Shown here piece after piece: positions 42,376 through 53,924 of a stretch of 64,000 nucleotides of DNA (position 1 is its first letter; each line of letters starts with the position of its first letter). The notes below the pieces were generated by a model. That model saw only the letters and a list, made by a program, of their open reading frames with translations, was not told where the DNA came from and ran no database searches. The DNA is from Brucella oryzae. GTDB lineage: Bacteria > Pseudomonadota > Alphaproteobacteria > Rhizobiales > Rhizobiaceae. The DNA is taken from the NCBI GenBank assembly GCA_012103035.1, contig JAAVLL010000002.1, positions 1,116,001 through 1,180,000 of the forward strand, read 5' to 3'. Both the position numbers and the translations under genes were made by a program.

Positions 42376-43322
42376 CTCAAACCATCAAAACCGGATTTAA
42401 ACTGCACGAAAACGCAGTTCAATTGTGTTAAAAACTGGCTTTTCAAGCCGGTAGTGCGGCAGGCTGCGGTGAGCGTATTCGCCATCAGCATGGCGATGGT
42501 CATCGGACCGACGCCGCCGGGAACCGGGGTGATCGCTCCGGCGACCTTTTCGGCTTCCACAAAATCGACATCGCCGACCAGCCGCGTCTTGCCTTCGCCC
42601 CGTTCCGGTGCCGGAATGCGATTGATACCGACATCGATCACGGTTGCGCCCGGCTTGACCCAATCGCCCTTGACCATTTGTGGACGCCCGACCGCCGCCA
42701 CCAGAATATCCGCCGTGCGGGCAATCTCGGCAGGTCTTTCGTGCGGCTATGCGCAACCGTAACCGTGGCATTTGCAGCAAGCAGAAGATTGAACATCGGC
42801 TTGCCGACGATGTTGGAACGCCCGATCACCACGGCATTCAGCCCCGAAAGATCGCGGCCATGAACGCGCTCGATCATAATCATCGCACCGGCTGGCGTGC
42901 AGGGAACGAAGGCCGTTTCGACCTCGCCGGTGCCAAGCTTGCCGACATTGATGAAATGGAAGCCGTCGACATCCTTGTTCGGCGAAATCGTCTGGATCAC
43001 CCGGCCTGAATCGATGTGCTTCGGCAGCGGCAACTGCACCAGAATGCCATGGATCGCGGGATCATTGTTCAAGCTCTCGATCAGGTCGAGAAGCTCCTGC
43101 CCGACGCCGTTTCCGGCAAATCATGCTGAACGGAGTGAAAGCCGCACTCCTTGGCCTTCCTGCTCTTGGAGGCGACATAGACCTGGCTTGCCGGATCTTC
43201 GCCGACAATCACCACCGCAATGCCGGGCACAACGCCGGTTGCGGCCACGAGCTTTTGGTCTCACGCTTCACCGTGGAAACCACATCCTCGGCGAGCTTCT
43301 TGCCATCAATCAATTGAGCCAT
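42360..43322 (-). CDS. folD: bifunctional methylenetetrahydrofolate dehydrogenase/cyclohydrolase (two frameshifts or more)
   Basis: One-carbon metabolism enzyme. Start [21 protein letters not shown] at 43322; frame changes near 43255 and 43115 join [24 protein letters not shown] sequence to [60 protein letters not shown], and near 42735 to [20 protein letters not shown] and [14 protein letters not shown]. These are the standard FolD motifs. The stop at 42360 lies inside the terminator stem; another missing base may have hidden an earlier stop at 42397. Confidence 0.93.
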
Positions 43323-43440
43323 AGCGAGCGCTCCGTTCTTTCGTGAATGTCTGGGAGATACACGACATCTTTTCCGTACACATGCCCATAAGCGTCATGA
43401 CGCCCGATGACAATTGGCGAATGCGCGACAATGCAGGATT

Positions 43441-45146
43441 TTATGAAGTTTCAGAACGTACGTCGTCGATGGCACGACCGAGCGCGGCATTTTCCTTCGG
43501 CCGGTTCGAGCCTGCATTCTCGGCTTCCCAGCGCGCATTGGCTTCGCGGATAACGGCAGCAAGACGGGTTTCACCGTAGGGTTCCAGAACCTCTTCCGGC
43601 TCGGCTTCGCTTCTGACCGATGATCGGGGCTTGCGTCCGGCCAGCATCATCGAAACAAGACCAAACAAAAATCCGCCCAGCAATCCAAGGACGACAACCC
43701 CTTGCGGGAGAGATTGCGCGGGTTCGGTTCCGCCATGACGGGTGCAACAACCCGCACGGTTGCAGCAGCCCCGCCGCGGAAGTTTCGCCCCGCGCCGCAC
43801 GCATCTGCAAATCTTCGAACAGCACCTGCTTTGCCGCCGCATCGCGTTCCAGCATTTGCAGGCGGGCTCTGTCTTCGTCCGTCGCAGGCGTCGAGCCAAA
43901 ACCGGCAATGGCGGCAGCTGCTTTTGCTCGTGTTCGACCGCATTCTTAAGATCGGCCTGTAACATGCTACGCTGGCTGGAAATCTCCTTGTCAATTTCGG
44001 CCTTAATTTGCTTCGCTTCACTCCCTGCCCCGCAGCGCGATAGCGCTCCACCAGCGTACCCAGCGTCCCGGATCGCATGGATTCGGGCACGCCCTTTTGG
44101 CGAGGCTCTCGGCGGTTGCGCCGTTCAGATTGTTGGCCTCCGCTGCGATGCGCGCCGTCTCCGCCTTGCTGTCGGCAAATTCGCGTTGAAGTGCGGCCTT
44201 GTTGTCGTCATCGCCAAAATCCCGGCTGACGCGAAAAGCCGCTGCCGCCTGCTTTGCCGCCTCAGCATCCGCTTCCAGATTGAGCAGGCGTGTCGGAAGA
44301 TCGCCCCAGCACCGTTCAGCGTTGTGCCGCCCTGCAGATGATCGCGAAACGCCTGCACAACGGCATTGGCCAGAAGCGCCGCCGTTTCCGGCCTGTCGGC
44401 CGTAGCCTCGACACTCACCGTTCCGCTGTCGAGCGCCTGTGTGAAACCCAGCCGCTGGCGCAGCAATTGCGCACCCGACATCTTTTGTGTCCTGCCAAGG
44501 CCGGGGATTGCTGGTCTTCTGGCAGCAATCTGTTCAGACGAGTGCGCAATTCCTCCAGAAATGAAGGAGCACCGAGATCGGCTGCACGTTCGATGCGCGC
44601 CATCTGTGCGGCGCGTTCCAGAACGATAGTCGAGGCAATTTCGCTGCGCCGCTCTGGTGGAAAAACCTGCATGGATGCCGTCGCACCATATTGGGGCGGC
44701 ACCAGAGAAGCATATGTGGTTCCGACAATTCCACCCAGCAGCGTGAAACCGGCCAGAAGGCCCCAGCGCCGCTTGCGGCGCGGTAATTGTATCGGCTCGC
44801 TTTCAGGTTTCGGGACGGCGGCTGATGCCGACGCTTCCGACGCAGACGGTTCCTTGATCGATGTAGCGTCGAGATTGGCCTGCAATGCCTCCCGCACGGC
44901 ATTCATCCGGCCCTGCATATCAGCCTTCGGATCCACCCGTTCGCTCTGTTCTGCATCTAGCAGATCCTGCTTGCGACGAAGCAACGCCTCACGGCGCCTT
45001 TGATGTTCACGGTCTTCGTCGTTATCTTCGATCGCACGGAAAGGTGGCACAGGCTCAAGGAATTCCGGCGCATAGGCCAGAAGCGGGCGCGCAGCTACAC
45101 GTCTCCTCTCCCTTCCCGTTCCACCATCGCTCCGTCCGCTTTTCAC
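43441..45146 (-). CDS. Wzz/GumC-like polysaccharide chain-length protein (at least five frameshifts)
   Basis: Inner-membrane protein of the Wzz/exopolysaccharide co-polymerase class. A GTG start at 45146 gives a basic, disordered N-terminus, then a transmembrane helix (RRKRRWGLLAGFTLLGGIVGTT), YASLVPPQYGATASMQVFPP (Wzz domain start), VSVEATADRPETAALLANAV, a long Ala/Arg-rich coiled coil in several phases, and a second helix VVVLGLLGGFLFGLVSMMLA before a cytoplasmic tail ending RSETS. No tyrosine-kinase domain follows. About 565 aa when joined. Likely controls length of a surface polysaccharide. Confidence 0.75.
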
Positions 45147-45244
45147 CCGTGGCTATTGATCCAGATTAATATTCATCATGGCAAATAAACCGTTAAAATT
45201 GCAATTATATGTATTGATTCATACAGATAAATCAGGAGTCAGCC

Positions 45245-45837
45245 ATGAGCGCCGAAACGGAATACCCGATCGATCCAGCCCGGCTTGGCGGCATAATCCA
45301 GTTTATCCAACATGCAGAACGGCTGAAAAGCACTTTGCGTTCCGGCCACACTTCTCAGGGCCGACCGGAAAGCACAGCCGAACATAGCTGGCGGCTATGC
45401 CTGCTGGTGACGCTGTTCGACCGGGAGCTGGGCGATTGCGACCGGCTGAAACTCATCAAGATGTGCATCGTCCACGATCTGGGCGAGGCGATTTCCGGCG
45501 ATGTCCCTGCCATCCATCAATCCGCCGATGATGGACGTGCGGAGCGTGAAAAGCGGACCTCATGACACTTTGCGCACCGCTGCCGGACGATCTCAGCACC
45601 GAAATCATGGAGCTGTGGACGGATTACAGTGAGGGTAAATCGGTGGAAGCCATCTTTGCCAAGGGCTTCGACAAGCTTGAAACCATGATGCAGCACAATA
45701 TCGGGCGCAATCCACCGGATTTCAATTATGCGTTCAATCTCGGCTACGGCGTCAAGCAGACGGCACGCCATCCGCTACTGCGCCAGTTCCGCGAAATGGT
45801 GGACGCGGAAACCCGGCGCAATGCAGAAAAGCGTTAG
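45245..45837 (+). CDS. HD-domain hydrolase, YfbR/nucleotidase-like (one frameshift)
   Basis: Soluble HD-superfamily phosphohydrolase. Metal-binding residues in ESTAEHSWRLCLLV, CIVHDLGEAISGD; the frame changes near 45562 and continues LCAPLPDDLSTEIMELWTDY to TRRNAEKR. One added base gives 197 aa. The motif order H..HD..E..D matches 5'-deoxynucleotidase YfbR-like proteins. Substrate not certain. Confidence 0.8.
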
Positions 45838-45904
45838 GTGTTTAGTCTCAGCATGTGATGGTGTAGAATTTGATGTGTCCCCGTTAAATTAAGCCATTCA
45901 GAAA

Positions 45905-46140
45905 TGGAATTTTCCACTTATGACCCTTATGGAGAATTGGCGTCGACACTATAATGAGGATCGCCCTCACTCGACAATCGGATATAACGTGCCGATTGCC
46001 TTGCATAATTCCGATGGCGTCATCAGCCCGCCATTGGCATAAGAGCCGGAAATTTCTAATCCCCGGCGGTCCAATCTTGGGCTCAGTGCAGAACCCGGAA
46101 AATTTCAGTTCTCCGTGGTCCAAATTCGGGGAGCACTTCA
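45905..46140 (+). pseudogene. IS3-family OrfB C-terminal remnant and IS end
   Basis: Plus-strand frame MENWRRHYNEDRPHSTIGYN..IALHNSDGVISPPLA is the C-terminal end of an IS3-family integrase (W.R.YNE.RPHSAIG). The sequence after its stop (GGTCCAATCTTGGG, GTGGTCCAAATTCGGGG) looks like IS terminal DNA. Upstream catalytic domain is absent. The rest of 45838-46215 holds no gene I can support. Confidence 0.7.
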
Positions 46141-46215
46141 CCCGGAAGCGACTTTCCATTATCGAAGATAATATTCAAAAATATCAGTAGTTGCTGCAAT
46201 CGATAATTATCCTGT

Positions 46216-46849
46216 TCAAAGTACAGATACCAAAGGGAATAAGCCTGTAACCGGATCATACCCCGTGCTCGAGCAACGCGCCTGAAGCAGTTCGAGATCC
46301 TGTGCAGTATCGATATCTACAAACAGCGATGGGTCAAACGCGTCGACGAGTTTCGCATTCACCAGCAGGTCGCGTGCACCGCCTTCGCCCGACCTCGGCA
46401 AAGCTGACAAACTGCCGATCGGAAATATCGCGGGACTCCGCGATATGAATGCGACCGGGATGCAATGGCTGTGACAGGGTTCGATTGTCGGGCTTCTAAC
46501 AGGCGGTTCATGTGTTCCTTCGGGATCAGAGGCATATCTGCAAGGCAGATCAATACATGTGTCTGGCCGGCGATTTCCATCAGTCCACGATGGATTGAAC
46601 CCAACATTCCGCTTTCCGCGTCGGAGCGAGATGCCAGTACAAAACCCTCTTCCGCATAAGCTTCCGTCCATTGTGGCGCGCCGCGGCAAACCAAAATTCT
46701 TTGTCCCCAGTTGAACGGTTTCAGAGAAGAGAGGATATAATGGGCTACCGGCATGCCGCCGAGGTGTTTTCAAGTTTGTCGCCGCCATTGAAGCGGGAAC
46801 CAAGACCAGCGCCAAGGACAAGAACCGCGACGGTAGAAGCATCTTCCAA
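46216..46849 (-). CDS. MocA/MobA-like molybdenum cofactor nucleotidyltransferase (several frameshifts)
   Basis: NTP-transferase that would add CMP or GMP to molybdopterin for the nearby Mo hydroxylase. From a TTG at 46849: VAVLVLGAGLGSRFNGGDKL (nucleotide-binding GxGxRxG-K), then MPVAHYILSSLKPFNWGQR, SGMLGSIHRGLMEIAG, VLICLADMPLIPKEHMNRLL and near the C-terminus VDIDTAQDLELLQ. At least four phase changes. Length about 210 aa. The position directly after xdhC supports a cofactor maturation role. Confidence 0.72.
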
Positions 46850-46863
46850 GGTGCATACCCCAC

Positions 46864-47770
46864 TTAGCCAGTCTTCGCAGATCGATTATGTGACATTATT
46901 TCTGCCAGAATGGAAACCGCTAATGACCGTGCGTCACGTGCCGGACCAAACAGGCCGATAGGCGCAGAAATACGGTCAATTTGCTCCTGCGAAAAGCCAT
47001 CTTCGGTCAATGCCGCACAGCGAAGTGCATGGGTTCGCCTGCTGCCGAGACAGCCGATGAAAAATGCCTCGCTCGCGAGCGCCTGCCGTAAAACAGGAAA
47101 CTCTTTTCAAGATCGTGATAGAGGACGACGATGGCTGTATCTCGATCTGGCAAAATATCGATGGGTTCACGAACTGTATCGATATCCAGCGAAGCAGCAA
47201 CTTTTCCAAAGTATCGCTCTCCAGCCCCGACCGAAAAGCAAAATGCGCGGATCTGGTCGATAGTTGCGGGAAAAGATGCCGGAGTGCCAACCGGTCTCGG
47301 CAGGGCATGCGGTTTGTGTCAGCAGACCGGCTTGCGGATCATAAGTCAGCCCACTGACCTTACGCATTTTGTTGGCCTCCAGAACAGCTTTTATTGGTTC
47401 GATTTCGCGAATGATATGGATCGACAAGACAATGCCGCCACCACAGGGTAGCGCGACATCGAAATAGGTCGACCCCTGCCCAGACGCAATTCCCGGTCTC
47501 TGCCCTCAGCCAATGCCATCAGCGCTTCACGCGCCACTATCCCTTCCACACAACCGCCGGAGACATAACCGCAATAACTGCCATTGTCTGCAATAGCCAT
47601 ATGTGCGCCGAGTGCGCGCGAGGCTCCACCAATAATTTCTACGAGTGTGACCAGGGCGCAGCCATGACCTCGTTCGAGTGCATTATGCGCAAAACGAAGA
47701 ATATCCCCGCCCGATCCGTCGATAAGGCGCAATGCGGATCAGGCAATTCCGTTACAATATATCCATCCAT
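46864..47770 (-). CDS. XdhC family molybdoenzyme maturation protein (several frameshifts)
   Basis: Chaperone that inserts sulfurated Mo cofactor into xanthine dehydrogenase-type enzymes. From an ATG at 47770: CALVTLVEIIGGASRALGAHMAIAD, then YCGYVSGGCVEGIVAREAL, the XdhC signature with conserved Cys. The Rossmann part (ILLFGAG-type, IGCLGSRRTHALR-like in a corrected phase) and RISAPIGLFGPARDARSLAVSI end at 46864. At least three phase changes. Same strand and order as the Mo hydroxylase genes. Confidence 0.78.
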
Positions 47771-47824
47771 TCAGAAAACCTGCATAATGATGGGGCCATC
47801 ATGCCCCATCCTGACGGGCAGGTA

Positions 47825-49071
47825 TTAACCGCCCGCCTTCTCTATATCCTTGATCGTGATGTTGGCTGGCTGGCCTCCCCACTCCGCACGCATATAGTTG
47901 ACCAGATCGGCGGTCTGCTTCTTCGATAGCGTATCGCGGAACCCGGGCATGGCTTGCATGGCCTCGCCGTTGGCGAGCTTTTGCTCAGGCAATCCATCCA
48001 GGATGACATGAACAAGATTGCGGGGATCGGCCAATTGCGCAGTCGTATTGGTGTTCATCGACGGGGCAATATGCGGCTTACCTTCGCCATTCAGACCATG
48101 GCAGCCAGCACAAACGGAAATATAAGCATCGCGTCCGCTTTGACGCACAGCCGCATCAATCGGTACTTCCGCACGTTTTTCCGCTTCCGGCAGCTTGTCC
48201 CCTGTCAGATAGTTCTGGATCGCGGCAATGTCCTCATCCTTCATATATTGTGACGAATGCAGCAACACGGGATACATTTCCAGTGTCATTGTGCCCTGAG
48301 GCGCCATGCCTGTTTTCAGGAAAGTGCGGAGGTCTTCCGCTGTCCAGCCTCGCGCGGCAAGTGTTTCCGGTGTCAGGCTCGGTGCCGAAATCTTCCCGAG
48401 ATCACCGCCCTGATAGGCTTCCGCCAGTTTCAGCCCGCCAACGGCGTTACGCGGCGTATGACACTCCTGACAATGCCCCAGAACATCCGTGAGATAGGCG
48501 CCCTGTGCGCGTGCCGGATCGTCAGGCAGTTTTACTTTGCCATTGACCACACCCCAATAGGCCAGCGCCCAGCGCTGATTGAAGGGAACGGCAACTCTGT
48601 CTGCGGATTCTTGCGGTGAACAGGCTGCTGGGTCATCAGATAAGCGTAGATCGCGTCGGAATCTTCCTGACGGATTGCATGATAGGAACCAAAAGGCATG
48701 GCAGGATAAAGCCTTTGTCCGTCCGCTCTTACACCATCCGCCACCGCATGGAAGAAATCGGCCGATGTGTAACTGCCGATTCCGTCTTCTTTATCAGGCG
48801 TAATATTGGTGCCGTAGATGACGCCGAAAGGTGTCTGAATCGGCAAACCTCCTGCATAAGGGGCACCATCGGGTGATTGATGGCAGGCTGCGCAGTCAGC
48901 GACAGCTGCAAGGTATTTTCCCCGCTCCACCAGCCGGTCCTTGTCGGCAGACAGCCGCTGATCGGCGACCGCCTGGTCGTAGGAAGACTTCGCTGGCCAG
49001 AACGGAACCGATGCTGTCGCTATACCGCCTAGCACAACGATAGCGAGACACCACTTGTAAACCGGCTTCAT
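47825..49071 (-). CDS. triheme c-type cytochrome, electron acceptor of Mo hydroxylase (one frameshift)
   Basis: Membrane-anchored periplasmic cytochrome, likely passing electrons to the quinol or oxidase chain. The N-terminal anchor VYKWCLAIVVLGGIATASV, heme motifs CAACH (near residue 60), CQECH and CAGCH, and axial Met regions (YPAMPFGSYHAI, MQAMPGF). The frame changes near 48570. One added base gives 415 aa, the size of AdhB/AldF-like cytochromes. It overlaps the 2Fe-2S subunit gene (stop 49068, start 49071). Confidence 0.88.
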
Positions 49072-49607
49072 TTCACAAGCCCCGGTGTGTTCATGACAAC
49101 ATCGTGCACCGCACTATAATAACGCACGTAACCGGTGCAGCGGCAAATATGGTCGTTAAGTGCATCTTCAATGACCTGCTCGACCTGATCGCGTGCGACC
49201 GGCTCACGTTGCAGACGCTCGATCAGTACAGTAGCCGCATTGACGAAGCCCGGCGTGCAATAGGAACACTGGAACGAGAAGTGGTCCAGAAATGCTTCCT
49301 GGACAGGAGATAGTTTCAGATTGCCGTCTGCATCCTTGGTCGCATGGCCTTCAATGGTGCGGATGGAGCGGCCATTGAAATAGAGAGCTCCCGTGATACA
49401 GGTTCGCATTTCACGGCTGCTGCCATCCTCCTCATCAATGATAACGGTACATGCACGGCAAAGCCCCTGGCCGCAACCGAAGCGGCTGCCAGTCAATCCG
49501 ACATACTCATGCAGGAATTCGACCATGGGCAGTTCTTCGGGAACCGAAATAGGCCCGACATTCTCGCCGTTGATGCGCAGGCTGATCTCGCGTGTTGCAA
49601 TACTCAT
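49068..49607 (-). CDS. 2Fe-2S subunit of a molybdenum hydroxylase
   Basis: Small iron-sulfur subunit (CoxS/XdhA type), intact 179 aa. N-terminal plant-type cluster: GSRFGCGQGLCRACTV with the fourth Cys in MRTCITGAL; C-terminal helical cluster: CSYCTPGF and CRCTGYVRY. Carries electrons from the Mo site to the cytochrome. Overlaps the large-subunit stop by four bases. Confidence 0.93.
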   Translation of the reverse strand: MSIATREISLRINGENVGPISVPEELPMVEFLHEYVGLTGSRFGCGQGLCRACTVIIDEEDGSSREMRTCITGALYFNGRSIRTIEGHATKDADGNLKLSPVQEAFLDHFSFQCSYCTPGFVNAATVLIERLQREPVARDQVEQVIEDALNDHICRCTGYVRYYSAVHDVVMNTPGLVK

Positions 49608-52380
49608 GACAAAGCCTCTTTAATCTTTTCTTCCGTCAACGGCAGTTCGCGCAGATGTTTGCCGATTGCATGGGCGACCGCATTGCCGATAGCGGGAATG
49701 GTCGGAATCTGAACGACCTCTGCAATTCCCTTCGGATGATCCTCTTGTTCGGTGACTGGAAGAATGGTCGCCGTATGTTTCCAGACCGCAACATCCTTGC
49801 CGCGCGGTAGCCTGTAGCGGTTGAAGTTCCAGTCGCCACTGCCGGGACCGCCTTCATAAAGCGGCATTCCCTCGTAAAGAGCGTGGCCGATCGACATTCC
49901 AATACCACCCTGAAGCTGACCCGAGACAAATTCCGGAACGAGTATCCGACCACAATCGACCGTTGAATGGTGCGAAAGAATCTTGACCTCACCCGTACCG
50001 CGATTGACGCTGACTTCGATGAGCGCCGAGATCGGCGCAAACCGCGACCAGCTGGCATTGTCCACCTGCGGGTCCATATAGTGTACATTGCGTCGCTCAA
50101 TGCGCTGCCACTGATCCGATCCGGTCTGGATCGCCAGACCGTCAATGGGACGGCGTGTCGTCTGGCCAAGAATATCGTAATCCGCTTCACCCCAGCCCCA
50201 ACGGTCAAAAGCGTGAATCATTGCGCCTGTGATAGCCTTGATCTCGTATGCCTTGGCTGCAATCTCGGCCAGCGTAAGCGAACGACCGTCAGGCAGGACG
50301 AATTTCTCGTCCTTCCACGTCGCGCCTGCCGCCGTTTCTGGCGTAACGTTCCAGAGCTGGGCCGCAGCCGGAATAATGCCGCGTTCATAGATCAGGCGAC
50401 CTGCCTCACTGGTGCCGTGCGTAAAGTAAAACGCGCTATTGGTTGCGCTTGATGCTGACGCCAGTGCAGGTGTCCAGAGCGGATTGACGGACATTTCGTC
50501 TTGATGCGCCTTATCCATCACGAAAGGACTCAGCGTAGCGAACATTTCCAGTGGCGACCAGTCGAGTGCTGCGCTCTCAATCACGTCAGCAGGCTTGCCT
50601 AGCCAGCGCGAACAGATCAGCGCCTGCGTGCTGACCGCGCCTGTGCCGATTTCGACAGCGATATGCTGAAGACGATCTTGCCGTCTTTGCCAAGTTCGAT
50701 GCTCGCTGCGACCGCCTCGTTCGAATTCCCGAAGCCCTTCTTGGCGATTGCATAGCCAACACCGTATTTCAAAGCCGGATTCTCTGCTTCAAATTCCGCC
50801 TTGCGCTTGGCGCGATCAACCCAAACGGGATTGGTGCGATCAAGCTCAATCATTTCCCGCATCCGACACAGGCTCAGCGGAAATGCACCGGCCGAATTAC
50901 GTTGACCATCCTGCAAAGCATTTATGAGGCGTAGCTCCATCGAATCCACGCCCAGTTCCTCAGCCAGTTCCTCGACCAGCATTTCCGTACCGATCTGTGC
51001 TTCGAGCGAACCGAAACCGCGCACCGAGCCGGCAAGCGGCGCGCGGGATGAGCGGCCGATAGCGGCGATATCGTTTTCGGGAAATAATAGATACCTTGTG
51101 CCGCGCCAGCAGCCACCTGGGTTACCGGTGTAGTATAATTCTGGCGGCCACCGCCATCCAGATCCAGATCGGCGGCAAGCGACTGCATCTTTAGCGTTTT
51201 ACGGTCGATGCCCAGCTTGTATGTCATGCGAACCGGATGACGCTTGATGGCAGTCTGGAAATGCTCTTCACGGTCGAGCGCCAACCGCACAGGATGCCCT
51301 TCGGCGAAAAGCGCTGCCACGATACAATAATACGGGAACGGGCTGTGCTCCTTGGTTCCGTAGCCAACCGTATAGGCTGGGTGACCTTTCAGCTCGCTTA
51401 TATTGAACGTACTTTTCTTGAGCATGGCGGCAGTGCCGGTCATGACTTCATGCGGGCTTTGGCTTGCCATGATAATTTCGAGCTTGCCCGCCTTCGCATC
51501 ATACCAGCAATTGCAATTGTCCGGTTCAAGCGCAGCCGCGTCGATATAGGGCGAATAATATTCGCGTTCGATCACATGCCAATTTTCCGGCGGCGTCTCC
51601 AGCTCGAGCGGATGGCGTCGGCATAGGCCATTCCGCGGCCCATGACATCGCCCGATGCATTCGCCTTCGGCCAATTGACCACGTTCTTGTCATAGGTAGC
51701 GAATACATAGCTGTCATCAACCGGATTGAAGAGGTCCTTTTCGCCCTTGGCGCCGCCTTCGCCTTCAAGACGCACGAAACGGAAATTGGCGAATGGACCT
51801 TGCTCGACAGGCGCGGTGGCTTCACCGTAGCGAATGATCTCGTCACGCTTGGTCTTGTAGGTGCGCTTTGCCACGGTAAAACGCGCAAAATCGCGATAAA
51901 CCAGGATAGCGAGCGGATGTCCCAGGAATAGAGGCACTTCTCCCTTGGGCAGCAGCATTTTTCGCCGTAAGTATAGGCGTCATAAAATCCAGCCCCGCCT
52001 TCATGGTGTCTTCAGCGGTCACCAGATAATCCGGCTGGAGATCATCGCCAAGCACGGTGAGATCAAGACCCATAAAGGAGGCATCCGCACGCGGCGACCA
52101 GATAACGAAGGCATGTGCCTGTTCCGTTGGCCAGCCCTCCATATCACGGGCGCGAATATCGCGCGCGAAAACCTGCTGCCAGTCACCTTGGCCACACCGT
52201 CGATGCGGCGCTTGAGTTTGCTCGTTCCCTGGGAAGCGGCAGCTCCAGAATCTTATCCTCGAACAAAGCAGCTCTTGCCGCACGCACGGGCAAAATGGTG
52301 ATCGCTATCCCTGACGCTGTAAACCTCAGAAAGTCCTGCGTGTCGGTGTCATATGGATTAACCTTCGAAATTATAAACAC
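49604..52380 (-). CDS. molybdopterin-binding large subunit, aldehyde/xanthine dehydrogenase type (at least four frameshifts)
   Basis: Catalytic Mo-pterin subunit. The GTG at 52380 is chosen for GGGAGGCAGAGGA before it. Blocks: RDIRARDMEGWPTEQAHAFV, a MLLPKGEVPLFLGHPLAIL segment, YYSPYIDAAALEPDN and MASQSPHEVMTGTAAML, RGFGSLEAQIGTEMLVEELA, GGIGMSIGHALYEGMPLY, and KGIAEVVQIPTIPAIGNAV with the catalytic Glu. Phase changes near 52230, 51940, 51610, 51035 and 50620. About 925 aa joined. With a triheme cytochrome the layout matches periplasmic or cytochrome-linked aldehyde dehydrogenases (AldFGH-like); N-heterocycle hydroxylases are the alternative. Confidence 0.85.
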
Positions 52381-52780
52381 TCCTCTGCCTCCCAGCACTC
52401 ATAAAGCCACGAGAGCATAGAAGGCGAGGAAAACGATGAATATAACCGAGAACGAAAAATCAGCAGCAAGTTTTGATTGCAGAAAACATTAAGCCACACA
52501 CGATTTTGTGACCATTAGTTAGCGTCCTCGATTATCGGTCGAACTGTAACTTCTATAACTTGAAAGCTGCTCGGGACAGCAAACCAGTTCGCGCAAAGCA
52601 AGGTAATCCTGCAAAGTTTTCAAGCTAATTTTTTGAATCTGTTTCAATATATAGCGTGATACTGGGGAGCGAAAATGCTGACGATTACACCCTCAAAATA
52701 CTCAACTGTCGCGCGAGCTTGACCAATTGCTTATGCGTCAAGTTCATCAAGGTTTACTATAAGCTAGCTTAAATCACAAA
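52381..52780. other. intergenic, AT-rich, no gene seen
   Basis: Between the Mo hydroxylase start and the IS remnant. No convincing frame or RNA. It should hold the promoter of the Mo hydroxylase operon; no clear operator symmetry found. Confidence 0.5.
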
Positions 52781-53590
52781 CTGGCCTGCCCCATGGGGTG
52801 ATCCGTTTTGAATGTTAGTGCATGCTGGGTCGACTTGCCACTACTGGTGTTGACGCTGTCCCATTTTGTGGAGGCCAGAGGGCTGCTTCGGGTGCCGGTG
52901 GCTTGTAGCCCAGCGATGAGTGGGGCCACACGGTGTTGTAATGCTGTCGCCAGTTTTCGATGATGATTTTCGCCTCCTTGAGCGTATAGAAGATTTCGCT
53001 GTTGAGCAGTTCGTCACGGAGCTTCGAGTTGAAACTTTCGCAATAGCCGTTTTCCCACGGACTGCCCGGCATGATGTAGGCGGTTTTGGCCCCGACTGCT
53101 GCGATCCACTCCCGGAGTGCCTTGGCGATGAACTGCGGGCCGTTGTCGGAACGAACGTGCGTCGGGATGCCCCTTAGGATGACCGAGAACACGACATGCC
53201 CGTCTCTCGGACACCTTCAGTTCATCGATCCCATGGTCTACGCAAGCGCGGCGACGGTCGGGGCCCAGAAGTTTCCCTGGCGGCCTCGGCAAGGATCATC
53301 TTGTCCAGGGTGAGATCGGAAACAGCCCGCCTCAACCGTGCATTCTCTGCCTCCGGTTCCTTCAGCCGCTTCACCTGATCGCCCTTCAATCCGCCGTATT
53401 CGGACCGTCACCGGTAATATGTAACTTCCCTAACGCCCATCGAACGGATCGCTTCCACCATCGATTTTCCTTGCGCATTCAGCACGTCAACCTGGCGGTG
53501 CTTCGTGACGATCTCTTCTGCCTTGTGTCTTGTCGCTGCCATTTCAATGTCCTTCTGAGGCTCAAAAGCCATACTTCATGAAGGATCACT
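52781..53590 (-). mobile_element. degraded IS3-family element (orfA with nonsense codon, orfB internally deleted)
   Basis: orfA from 53541: MAATRHKAEEIVTKHRQVDV, SMVEAIRSMGVREVTYYR then an in-frame TGA where Trp is normal, then SEYGGLKGDQVKRLKE and LRRAVSDLTLDKMILAEAA. orfB lacks most of its catalytic domain: after RRACVDHGIDELKVSERRA it jumps to VILRGIPTHVRSDNGPQFIA, then GSPWENGYCESFNSKLRDEL and PHSSLGYKPPAPEA. Ends near CCCATGGGGCAGGCCA. Not mobile. Confidence 0.82.
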
Positions 53591-53924
53591 TTGCAGGGGC
53601 AGATCACCCGCAGTAACTGCAGCGTAGATCAAGATCATGCGCCTGATTGCAACTCGCAAGTTCAAGGTTGCATAAACACAATAAACGTGAAGACAGATAT
53701 CCGATCGAGGGACGAACAAGAGTTGGTCCTTGAAGCGGCTCCAGTTAAAATAATGTCGCTGAAGCCGCTCTAAGTATTTGCTTCTTCGCATCTAAGTTTG
53801 GCTGGAATTGCTTCCATGCCAGATATGAAGTTTCTGTCTTTTGCGCAACGTCGGCGTTCAGGAACTTCAAATCCATAAACTATATTAATTCAATACTTTA
53901 TCATTGTTGACGTTGGTCGATACC
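53591..53924. other. intergenic, no gene seen
   Basis: Between IS sequence and the end of the SDR gene. No recognisable protein or RNA. Low GC compared with flanking genes. Confidence 0.5.
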
